Of a stretch of 11,902 nucleotides of DNA, positions 6,812-11,874 are shown in pieces. Source of the DNA: UBA1189 sp045612065 (lineage in GTDB: Bacteria; Bacteroidota; Bacteroidia; Bacteroidales; Bacteroidaceae); NCBI GenBank assembly GCA_045612065.1, contig JAZKYH010000018.1, forward strand, positions 1-11,902, given 5' to 3'. Numbering within the stretch: position 1 is the first letter of the stretch; each line of letters begins with the position of its first letter. A model generated the notes under the pieces. It saw only the letters and a list, made by a program, of their open reading frames with translations. It ran no database searches and was not told the DNA's origin. The translations under genes and the position numbers were made by a program.

Positions 6812-7816
6812 GTTTTGATATACGCTCTTGCCCAGGTGCTTGTAGGCCAGTTCCGTGACCTCGCGCCCTCGGGGCGTACGCTTGAGGAAGCCCTCTTTGA
6901 TGAGGAACGGCTCATACACCTCCTCCAGTGTGCCTGGGTCTTCACCGATGGCTGTGGCAATGGTGCCAAGACCTACGGGGCCACCGCCAAACTTGTCGAT
7001 GATGGTGCAGAGTATCTTGTTGTCAATCTCATCGAGACCGTAGCGGTCTATGTTGAGCGCTTCGAGCGCATAGCGTGCTATCTCCAGGTCGATGTCGCCC
7101 GTGCCCTTCACTTGGGCAAAGTCGCGCACACGGCGCAGCAAGGCATTGGCGATACGGGGCGTGCCACGACTGCGGCGTGCAATCTCATTGGCGGCCTCAT
7201 AGTCGCACGGCACACCAAGAATGTCGGCCGAGCGCGAGATGATGCGTGTGAGCACATCATTGTCGTAGTACTCGAGGTGCATGTTGATGCCGAAGCGGGC
7301 GCGCAGAGGCGCTGTGAGCATACCGCTACGTGTAGTAGCACCCACAAGTGTGAAGGGGTTGAGGTCAATCTGTATGCTTCGTGCCGAGGGACCTTTATCG
7401 ATCATGATATCGATGCGGTAGTCCTCCATGGCCGAGTAGAGGTACTCCTCCACTACGGGCGACAGACGGTGTATCTCATCGATGAACAGCACATCGTTCG
7501 GCTCCAGCGAGGTGAGTAGACCTGCCAGGTCGCCCGGCTTGTCGAGCACGGGGCCAGAGGTAATCTTGAAGCCCACGCCCAACTCATTGGCAATGATATT
7601 ACTCAGTGTGGTCTTACCCAATCCGGGAGGGCCGTGCAGCAACACATGGTCCAAGGCTTCGGCACGCAGACGGGCCGCCTTGACAAAGATACGCAGATTG
7701 TCCACCACCTTATCCTGTCCCGAGAAGTCCTCGAAACGGAGCGGACGCAGCGCATTCTCATAGTCCTTGTCCTTGCCACCATATTGCTGTCGGCGTATGT
7801 CGAAATTCTCTTCCAT
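6791..7816 (-). CDS. ruvB: Holliday junction branch migration helicase RuvB
   Basis: RuvB is the hexameric AAA+ motor that drives branch migration with RuvA at Holliday junctions. The 341-residue product is full length. Walker A GPPGLGKTT is at 62-70, Walker B FIDEIH at 111-116, sensor 1 GATTRSG at 159-165, the arginine-finger region APLRARFG at 169-176, and the sensor 2 region RGTPRIANALLRR at about 217-229. A C-terminal winged-helix DNA-binding domain follows from about 262 (with GGGPVGLGTIA). The ATG at 7816 fits the family start and lies 23 nt from a consensus promoter. It stands alone, away from ruvA and ruvC. A 263-codon open frame on the opposite strand is its shadow. Confidence 0.97.
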   Translation of the reverse strand: MEENFDIRRQQYGGKDKDYENALRPLRFEDFSGQDKVVDNLRIFVKAARLRAEALDHVLLHGPPGLGKTTLSNIIANELGVGFKITSGPVLDKPGDLAGLLTSLEPNDVLFIDEIHRLSPVVEEYLYSAMEDYRIDIMIDKGPSARSIQIDLNPFTLVGATTRSGMLTAPLRARFGINMHLEYYDNDVLTRIISRSADILGVPCDYEAANEIARRSRGTPRIANALLRRVRDFAQVKGTGDIDLEIARYALEALNIDRYGLDEIDNKILCTIIDKFGGGPVGLGTIATAIGEDPGTLEEVYEPFLIKEGFLKRTPRGREVTELAYKHLGKSVYQNIRGLFD

Positions 7817-7838
7817 TGTTGTTGGTTAAATCAAGGGA

Positions 7839-7869
7839 CAAAGATACAACAAGCCGAGCGGAGAACAAA
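7839..7869 (-). promoter_or_regulatory. ruvB promoter
   Basis: Read leftward, TTTG (7869-7866) is followed after 19 bp by TATCTTTG (7846-7839), a perfect Bacteroidetes promoter. Transcription would start near 7832, giving a leader of only about 16 nt. The promoter forms the end of a longer repeat element described separately. Confidence 0.8.
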
Positions 7870-8099
7870 ATAAACGGGTTTATTTTTTATCCCGAGGCGC
7901 CGTGTATCTTCAAGCTGCAAAGCAGATTAAAATAGTGCAAGCCGAGGGAAAATGCAAGTTTCAACGAGTGAAGATAATGGGAAAGTCTTCTTTTCTATTA
8001 TTGAGCGAGGAAGAAACTCAACAGAGTTAAGTTTACTTGTGATTTTCCGAGCCGCAGCCTAATTTCAAGATATGCGAAGCAAGATTAAAGATACAACAA
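7839..8099 (-). repeat. Degenerate tandem promoter-bearing repeats upstream of ruvB
   Basis: Related modules can be aligned. AAAGATACAACAA occurs at 7840-7852 and 8087-8099. GCCGAG lies 14 bp after a -7-like element at both 7839/7853 and 7927/7941. The stretch 7892-7940 (CCGAGGCGCC...) aligns with 8047-8096 (CCGAGCCGCA...). Three -7-like sites point toward ruvB: TATCTTTG (7839-7846), the decayed TATTTTAA (7927-7934) and TATCTTTA (8086-8093). A 9-bp AT-rich inverted repeat (7867-7875 with 7878-7886) sits in the first module. I recall similar GCCGAG-type segments upstream of genes in other Bacteroidales, but this was not checked. Confidence 0.55.
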
Positions 8100-8116
8100 T
8101 CACTAAAAACGCGAAA

Positions 8117-8177
8117 CGCAAGCAAATCCCGTACAAAGTTTTCGTAACATATTGCATCGAAAACTTTAGGTTTGCTT
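8117..8177. repeat. Two-part inverted repeat
   Basis: A perfect 10-bp inverted repeat (8135-8144 with 8158-8167, 13-nt spacer) is nested in an outer 7-bp pair (8120-8126 AAGCAAA with 8171-8177 TTTGCTT). CGC at 8117-8119 may extend the outer pair to the CGC at 8179-8181 across a 1-nt bulge. No T-run follows on either strand, so it does not look like a terminator. A small repeat element or recombination remnant is possible. Confidence 0.6.
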
Positions 8178-8381
8178 ACGCGATGAGTAAATCGGAAGTA
8201 TAGACTTTTTCAATCTCAAAACATTTTGTTATCGCTTCGTCTCCTTCGCTTACTTCTTGAAAATTCCTATTGCCTCATGGCTGCGTTCTTTTTGTTTGCC
8301 TTGGGGATTGGGTAGAAAGAAAGCAAGGATGTAATGGTCGAGGTGGTGGTGAACTTGATTAATCAGAGTAATCTTTAGATC

Positions 8382-8398
8382 GCCGACTTTAAGTCGGC
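8382..8398. repeat. Short palindrome
   Basis: GCCGACTT and AAGTCGGC flank a single T, giving a 17-bp palindrome. It could be a protein-binding site or a small intergenic repeat; no function can be assigned. Confidence 0.6.
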
Positions 8399-8463
8399 AG
8401 CCTTACTGAATGCCAAAGATGGTAGCCGTAGGGAAAAGCGACGAATAAGTGTTATTGGAGGAT

Positions 8464-8525
8464 AAATCCACAGAAGGCCTTCGAAGTACGTCTGCGCCTA
8501 TTCTTCGAAAACCTTCTATGGATTT
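8464..8525 (-). repeat. Long imperfect hairpin, fully pairable only as leftward RNA
   Basis: Arms of 23 nt (8464-8486 and 8503-8525, 16-nt loop) match except at three positions. On the plus strand these are C-A mismatches; in RNA from the minus strand all three become G-U pairs. That favours a transcript from the minus strand, the same direction as the gene ending at 8590, whose 3' region this may be. A short hairpin (8538-8544 with 8550-8556) lies between them. There is no clear U-tract. Confidence 0.55.
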
Positions 8526-8537
8526 TGTGTGTGCTCT

Positions 8538-8556
8538 GCGGATAGTGCATATCCGC
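8538..8556. repeat. Short hairpin
   Basis: GCGGATA and TATCCGC form a 7-bp perfect stem with a 5-nt loop. It lies about 35 nt downstream of the stop codon of the leftward 8590-9060 gene and could help form its transcript 3' end, but no U-tract follows. Confidence 0.5.
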
Positions 8557-8589
8557 CGTGGTAGAGTGAACTTGGGGTTATTCCCCTAT

Positions 8590-9060
8590 TTATAGTTGAA
8601 AACCTATTCTGAATTGCAAATGAGGCTTAAAGTAAAGGAAGCCTCCATAACCAGAATGATAGGCCGCTCCACCACCTATTGTAAATTCGCAAAACCAATG
8701 TTTGCTAAAGTCTCGCTTAATACCATATACGGGAACTAACGATACATCAAAGGGGGTATTGGGGATCAAAATAGCACCATTGACCTTCACCGAGAAGAAA
8801 TCCTCATCATTCAAATAATATCTAGGCTCTACCATCACATTAAAACCTTGACCATAGGTATAATATTGTGAGCGCCCAGACATATCACTACCACCACCGA
8901 TACGGCCAATCAGTGACATTCCACCATCCCACTGATGCTCATAACTATATTCAAGACCATATAAGGTTCTCAACGAAAAAGAATGAGTCGAACTATTTTG
9001 AGCACTCGCACTGAAAACGATAGCCATAATAGCAAATACTGAAACTAAAAACTTCTTCAT
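8590..9060 (-). CDS. Small exported protein, probable outer-membrane beta-barrel
   Basis: The 156-residue product has a clear signal peptide (MKKFLVSVFAIMAIVFSASA, cleavage likely after Ala20, just before QN). The mature part is rich in Gly, Tyr and Phe in alternating patterns (SLIGRIGGGSDM, FNVMVEPRYYL, FCEFTIGGGAAYHSG) and ends LQFRIGFQL, which resembles a small porin-like barrel with a terminal beta-strand. A six- to eight-stranded barrel is inference; I do not recognise a named family. It lies 157 nt after the other small exported-protein gene on the same strand and has a -7-like promoter element of its own. Composition is more AT-rich than ruvB and the iorA operon. Confidence 0.75.
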   Translation of the reverse strand: MKKFLVSVFAIMAIVFSASAQNSSTHSFSLRTLYGLEYSYEHQWDGGMSLIGRIGGGSDMSGRSQYYTYGQGFNVMVEPRYYLNDEDFFSVKVNGAILIPNTPFDVSLVPVYGIKRDFSKHWFCEFTIGGGAAYHSGYGGFLYFKPHLQFRIGFQL

Positions 9061-9099
9061 ACCTGTAGTAATTCTGTCGTGTTATTTTTCATTACAATA

Positions 9100-9122
9100 A
9101 TGTTCCGAGAATAAAGGAACAT
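9100..9122 (-). repeat. Hairpin in the leader of the beta-barrel gene
   Basis: ATGTTCC (9100-9106) and GGAACAT (9116-9122) can pair across a 9-nt loop. It lies between the predicted -7 element at 9155-9162 and the start codon at 9060, so it would be in the 5' untranslated region. It could be a regulatory hairpin or an operator. Confidence 0.4.
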
Positions 9123-9154
9123 AATATTAATTCTGTTTTGTCAATACTCTTATG

Positions 9155-9162
9155 CAAAGATA
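9155..9162 (-). promoter_or_regulatory. -7 promoter element for the beta-barrel gene
   Basis: TATCTTTG read leftward matches the TANNTTTG consensus exactly. No convincing TTTG lies 19-21 bp upstream, so the -33 half is missing or weak. The predicted start near 9148 would give a leader of about 88 nt that includes the hairpin at 9100-9122. Confidence 0.5.
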
Positions 9163-9217
9163 TAACATATCCTAATACATTAATCTTGTGCTTAAATATT
9201 TTAACTACAACTCTCGT

Positions 9218-9601
9218 TTAATTCTTTATACCTTCTTTTACCGTACTATCAAAGTACTCTTTGGTGCATGGCTTCCGGATAATCCAATACGATGTAGTGT
9301 GACTACTACCATCACCATCGCTTACCGAAATTCTCGAATTAGTACCATTCACATAGAGTTCCCAACCTTCGGAAAGAAAATACATCAGAGCCGCAGCAGG
9401 GGTCTTAAAGACAATCTTTTTACCATCATCATCCACCAATCTTTTGATTTCCATGCCATTATCAATATTCACCTTGAGACCCTCTTTTTTCATACTTCCC
9501 GAGAAAGTCACAATATTGTAGATATAGGCTTGTTTCTCTTCTGTTTGTGAAAATGCAAATAGCGGCAATGCCACCATCGCCAATAATAATATCTTTCTCA
9601 T
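9218..9601 (-). CDS. Small exported protein of unknown function
   Basis: The 127 residues begin with a signal peptide (MRKILLLAMVALPLFAFS, cleavage probably before QTEE). The mature domain of about 108 residues includes TPAAALMYFLSEGWELYV and, near the end, SYWIIRKP. This A-L-x-Y-(x)n-G-W-E followed by Y/H-W-x-x-R/K-K pattern is one I associate with small secreted Bacteroidetes proteins of unknown role; no function can be given. No lipobox or membrane segment follows the signal. I found no consensus promoter in the 50 nt before its start. The nearest one lies beyond the structured locus at 9612-10011, so transcription may depend on read-through from there. It precedes the beta-barrel gene by 157 nt. 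Confidence 0.75.
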   Translation of the reverse strand: MRKILLLAMVALPLFAFSQTEEKQAYIYNIVTFSGSMKKEGLKVNIDNGMEIKRLVDDDGKKIVFKTPAAALMYFLSEGWELYVNGTNSRISVSDGDGSSHTTSYWIIRKPCTKEYFDSTVKEGIKN

Positions 9602-9614
9602 ATTGTATATATAT

Positions 9615-9649
9615 AAAGAAAAGGCGTGAAACCATCCGTTACTCGCCTT
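9615..9649 (-). terminator. Terminator-like hairpin before the 9601 gene
   Basis: Read leftward, AAGGCG (9649-9644) and CGCCTT (9626-9621) form a 6-bp stem around a 17-nt loop, followed by TTCTTTATATAT. The stem is short and the U-tract is interrupted by one C, so termination may be partial. Three bases of the stem (9647-9649) also belong to the outer arm of the larger fold-back at 9647-9771. Confidence 0.5.
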
Positions 9650-9771
9650 ACTGTTAGGTTACCGCCAAGTGACCTTATCGCCAACAAGCAATGAATAGTC
9701 CACACCCAATCGGGGTGAACTTCCAGTCTGCTTGCTCTCGGCGAAGAAAATTGGCGGTATTCAACAGTAAG
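9647..9771 (-). repeat. Nested fold-back structure
   Basis: The outer arms 9647-9668 and 9751-9771 are complementary over about 20 positions with a small internal mismatch. Inside them, 9678-9682 pairs with 9740-9744, 9685-9690 with 9729-9734, and 9703-9707 with 9713-9717 around a 5-nt loop, all in nested order. A single extended stem-loop of about 125 nt results. Such consistent nesting is unlikely by chance. It could be RNA structure or the remains of a palindromic mobile element. Confidence 0.7.
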
Positions 9772-9794
9772 AGAACAAGAGCCAAAAGCTCCAT
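9675..9794 (-). CDS. Candidate 39-residue hydrophobic small protein
   Basis: A leftward ATG at 9794 opens a 39-codon frame ending in TAA at 9675-9677. The product has a leucine-rich segment at residues 3-11 (LLALVLLLL), a charged middle (LRREQADWK at 17-25) and a hydrophobic end GCGLFIACWR (30-39) with cysteines at 31 and 37 and a tryptophan at 38. The start is preceded by an AT-rich stretch typical of Bacteroidetes translation starts. All but the first eight codons lie within the fold-back structure, so the mRNA would be strongly self-paired. A short hydrophobic peptide with a structured message resembles type I toxins or leader peptides. It may also be a chance frame in a structured RNA. 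I do not recognise the family. Confidence 0.4.
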   Translation of the reverse strand: MELLALVLLLLNTANFLRREQADWKFTPIGCGLFIACWR

Positions 9795-9979
9795 ATCTAT
9801 ATTTATCAAGAACGAACGGAACGCATCTTCGGTTAATGAATTGTTTTTATTTAACTTGATTTAGAAAGCAGTAATGCTCTCAGCATCACAAACCTTCGCG
9901 AAAGCGTCTGTCCAGGTTTACTTCATAGGCAATTGGTTTGATTCGTTAGTACTGTACTATATTTTCTACTTGTCCACAG

Positions 9980-10011
9980 CAAAATTAGTGCAAAGATAGC
10001 AAAAAAGCAAA
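9980..10011 (-). promoter_or_regulatory. Promoter of the structured small-ORF locus
   Basis: Read leftward, TTTG (10011-10008) is followed after 20 bp by TAATTTTG (9987-9980), a full match to the Bacteroidetes consensus, with a predicted start near 9973. A second -7-like TATCTTTG (9998-9991) overlaps it without a matching -33 element. Confidence 0.7.
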
Positions 10012-10027
10012 AATCGTTTTGATTTTT
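10001..10027 (-). terminator. Weak terminator after the DUF389 gene
   Basis: Read leftward, AAAAATC (10027-10021) and GATTTTT (10015-10009) form a 7-bp AT-rich stem with a 5-nt loop, followed by GC and six Ts. It lies about 33 nt after the DUF389 stop codon. The stem and T-run overlap the -33 region of the next promoter. Confidence 0.5.
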
Positions 10028-10059
10028 CCAAGCAGCACTCTATTATGCTTAGATAAGAG

Positions 10060-11409
10060 TTAATGCAAGTCAAACTGCTGCGACAAAACGATGTTTTCCT
10101 CATTGAGGCGCACACGAAGCCACTCGATGAGTTGAATGGTTTCTGTAGATGTAAGCATCGAATCGGGGCGTACGATGACAGAGATGCAAGGCGAGGCGAC
10201 GAGTGAATCCCTCCCCACTGCGGCACCTCGAGCAATTACGACGCTACGCACTGAGGGATATATGCCGACAATCTCACGCGTGAGCTGCACGTAAGGCAAG
10301 CTAACCTGTTGTGTCGCATCGAGTTGCTGACGCAGACTGCTAATCTCAGCATCGCGTCGCGCAACCTCGGCATCCATTCTGTCGTAGATACTTTTTACCA
10401 ACTCTATGTCGTTATCTTTGTTGGTTGTAGTATATTCGTTGATTACGACTTGCTCGGCCTTGATATTATATTCAGCGGCTTGGGTCAGCAGGTCGCGTCG
10501 CGCTTGGTCGCTGAGCGGCTCACCCGAAAAGAAGAGATTGATGACAGAGCCATCGGCATGATCTATCTTATAATCATATAGGATGGTGCGTCCATATACC
10601 TTGCACTTCTCGGCAAAGGTGGTGGCATTACCCTCAAAGTTGTTTTGCTTGATAAAAACAATGGCCGTCCATATGCTCGGGATGATGAAGAGCACTATGA
10701 GCACCGTGCTGAATATGCGTGTGCGGCGTTGTACGAGTTCGTTGGCAAAGGTTGCCTCGCGAAATCCAAAATGCTTGACACTAACATAGGTGGCCAGCAT
10801 GATGAAGATGCAGTTGATGACAAACAGGTAGGACGCTCCAAGAAAATAGCTAAAGTTGCCACTTGCCAAACCGAAGCCCGCAGTGCACAAAGGAGGCATA
10901 AGTGCGGTAGCGATGGCAACACCGGCGAAAACCGTACCCTTCTCTTTGCGGCACTGCTCCAAGATGCCGGCAAAACCGCCAAACAAGGCTATCAGCACGT
11001 CATATATGGTAGGATTGGTGCGTGCGAGCAGTTCGCTGGGATTGGTAAGACTGAGCGGTGTGATAAGAAAGTATACGAACGAGGCCGCAAGGCTGATGCC
11101 TACCATGACCAACAGATTCTTACCCGACGATTTGATGAGTGGCATGTCATTGATGCCCAAGCCGAGTCCCATGCCGAAGATAGGTCCCATGAGTGGAGAG
11201 ATGAGCATGGCACCGATAATCACGGGGATGGAGTTTACATTAAGTCCCACCGAGGCGATGACCACGGCGATGGCCAAAATCCATGCATTGGGCCCACGAA
11301 AATAGATATTATTACGGATGGAGCGCTCGGCCACTTCTGTATCAATATATTCGGTCAGTCTGATAGTTTGCCGAAATGAAATCATAAACTTTTTTAGTAA
11401 CTCTTTCAT
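10060..11409 (-). CDS. DUF389 family membrane protein (TIGR00341-like)
   Basis: The 449-residue protein has a cytosolic N-terminus, then a hydrophobic core with about six or seven membrane segments (roughly 42-60, 63-82, 98-117, 135-152, 159-181, 186-210, 232-253). The core carries the DUF389 hallmark VIIGAMLISPLMGPIFGMGLG at 63-83 and GVAIATALMPPLCTAGFGL at 163-181. A soluble C-terminal part (254-449) includes a charged helical stretch at about 333-368 that may be a coiled coil. The family is widespread but has no settled function. The ATG at 11409 is preferred over an in-frame TTG at 11502, because a promoter at 11503-11473 would place the transcription start downstream of that TTG. The gene appears to be transcribed alone. 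Confidence 0.88.
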   Translation of the reverse strand: MKELLKKFMISFRQTIRLTEYIDTEVAERSIRNNIYFRGPNAWILAIAVVIASVGLNVNSIPVIIGAMLISPLMGPIFGMGLGLGINDMPLIKSSGKNLLVMVGISLAASFVYFLITPLSLTNPSELLARTNPTIYDVLIALFGGFAGILEQCRKEKGTVFAGVAIATALMPPLCTAGFGLASGNFSYFLGASYLFVINCIFIMLATYVSVKHFGFREATFANELVQRRTRIFSTVLIVLFIIPSIWTAIVFIKQNNFEGNATTFAEKCKVYGRTILYDYKIDHADGSVINLFFSGEPLSDQARRDLLTQAAEYNIKAEQVVINEYTTTNKDNDIELVKSIYDRMDAEVARRDAEISSLRQQLDATQQVSLPYVQLTREIVGIYPSVRSVVIARGAAVGRDSLVASPCISVIVRPDSMLTSTETIQLIEWLRVRLNEENIVLSQQFDLH

Positions 11410-11472
11410 AGTTGTGCATGAATAAGATGATAACAATTGTTCCGATACTGTTCTGCCAGAGGCTTGATTTTG

Positions 11473-11503
11473 CAAATGTAATTGATTTATAAATAAGTGC
11501 AAT
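11473..11503 (-). promoter_or_regulatory. Promoter of the DUF389 gene
   Basis: Read leftward, ATTG (11503-11500, one mismatch to TTTG) is followed after 19 bp by TACATTTG (11480-11473), a perfect -7 element. Transcription should start near 11466, giving a leader of about 57 nt and ruling out the longer upstream reading of the gene. Confidence 0.65.
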
Positions 11504-11584
11504 AGCTTTTTATAAAATTAACAATCCTATCAGCCTCTATATTCTTTTTAAAATATTGTTTCTTCATTGATTTCCCATCCAACC

Positions 11585-11616
11585 ATTGCATAAGAATCCA
11601 CAAAGCATTATCTTTG
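11585..11616 (+). promoter_or_regulatory. Rightward promoter before the 22-nt repeat array
   Basis: ATTG at 11585-11588 and TATCTTTG at 11609-11616 are separated by 20 bp. The predicted start near 11623 would produce RNA that begins just before, and runs through, the 22-nt repeat array toward the gene at the right edge. Confidence 0.5.
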
Positions 11617-11631
11617 TTATGAGATAACAAA
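11613..11631. repeat. Inverted repeat at the edge of the 22-nt array
   Basis: TTTGTTAT (11613-11620) and ATAACAAA (11624-11631) form an 8-bp perfect inverted repeat with a 3-nt spacer. It overlaps the -7 element of the rightward promoter and ends 5 nt before the first array unit, so it may be an operator or the edge of the repeat element. Confidence 0.5.
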
Positions 11632-11636
11632 ATCCA

Positions 11637-11746
11637 TTCTCCTCACGGAGAGAAACAATTCTCCTCACGAGGATAAAGTTTTCTCCTCGCGAAGATAAAA
11701 CATTCCCCTCGCGAGGGTAAATTATTCTCCTCGCGAGGAGAATAAA
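11637..11746. repeat. Array of five 22-nt units with palindromic cores
   Basis: Five consecutive 22-nt units start at 11637, 11659, 11681, 11703 and 11725. Each opens with TTCYCCTCRCG and then diverges into an AT-rich tail. The core is self-complementary. Unit 5 contains an 18-bp perfect palindrome (11725-11742) and unit 4 a 12-bp one (CCCTCGCGAGGG), while units 1-3 are imperfect. There are no spacers of constant length between conserved repeats, so this is not a CRISPR. Similar 22-23-nt repeat blocks are known from MITE-type elements in Porphyromonas, a comparison made from memory. Confidence 0.85.
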
Positions 11747-11818
11747 AAGAGAACAAAGTAACCAGGGAAAACGCATTATAAACTAGCAGTGTTTTAGAGC
11801 GAAATATTAGCAAGAAAA

Positions 11819-11850
11819 TTTGCTTATGCCGCTGATTATTAGTATATTTA
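11819..11850 (+). promoter_or_regulatory. Promoter of the gene at the right edge
   Basis: TTTG at 11819-11822 and TATATTTA at 11843-11850 (one mismatch to TANNTTTG) are separated by 20 bp. The predicted start near 11857 gives a leader of about 18 nt before the ATG at 11875. Confidence 0.55.
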
Positions 11851-11874
11851 CATGGTGAATAATATTATGTAAAT

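Larger units (their letters stand above)
7870..8589. other. Gene-free intergenic region
   Basis: About 720 bp between the ruvB promoter and the next leftward gene hold no open frame that I would call a gene. What can be seen are degenerate promoter-like repeats (to 8099), an inverted repeat (8117-8177), a palindrome (8382-8398), a long imperfect hairpin (8464-8525), a short hairpin (8538-8556) and a GGGG/CCCC hairpin (8574-8586) just beyond the stop codon of the 8590-9060 gene. Between 8180 and 8380 I see nothing definable. Confidence 0.7.
9612..9973 (-). ncRNA. Candidate structured RNA or regulatory leader containing a small ORF
   Basis: A consensus promoter at 10011-9980 and the terminator-like hairpin at 9649-9615 define a leftward transcript of about 360 nt. 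Its leader part contains a 6-bp pair (9914-9919 with 9890-9895) enclosing CGC/GCG around a 4-nt loop (9897-9906), and a 5-bp triloop hairpin (9874-9878 with 9882-9886). Its 3' half is the nested fold-back at 9647-9771 with a 39-codon ORF. I do not recognise rnpB, tmRNA, SRP RNA or a known riboswitch core in it. The boundaries are inferred from the promoter and hairpin positions only. Confidence 0.4.

Noticed and set aside
6728..7519. 263-codon open frame on the plus strand
   Set aside because: It is the antisense shadow of ruvB, which has all the expected motifs; GC-rich coding DNA commonly leaves such frames.
8280..8330. Short hydrophobic frame starting ATGGCTGCG on the plus strand
   Set aside because: It ends after about a dozen codons and has no promoter or other support.
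9860..9930. TPP riboswitch suggested by CTGAGA read leftward near 9879
   Set aside because: The other conserved parts are absent or in the wrong order, and the CTGAGA is explained by a small triloop hairpin.
9612..9973. RNase P RNA, tmRNA or SRP RNA
   Set aside because: The length would fit rnpB or tmRNA, but the conserved cores (for example GAGGAAAGTCC of RNase P, or a tag peptide with an alanine-ending and tRNA-like ends for tmRNA) are not present.
10645..11379. 244-codon open frame on the plus strand
   Set aside because: It is antisense to the DUF389 gene and its translation is a charged mixture without structure or known motifs.
10060..11502. Longer DUF389 reading starting at TTG 11502
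   Set aside because: The likely promoter at 11503-11473 would start transcription downstream of this codon, and the extra 31 residues have no family match.
11637..11746. CRISPR array
   Set aside because: Units are contiguous 22-mers with a conserved half and a diverged half. There are no constant repeats with unique spacers of CRISPR length and no cas genes.
11564..11776. 70-codon leftward frame reading through the 22-nt array
   Set aside because: The repeat unit is not a multiple of three, so each unit is read in a different frame; no promoter supports it and the predicted rightward promoter opposes it.
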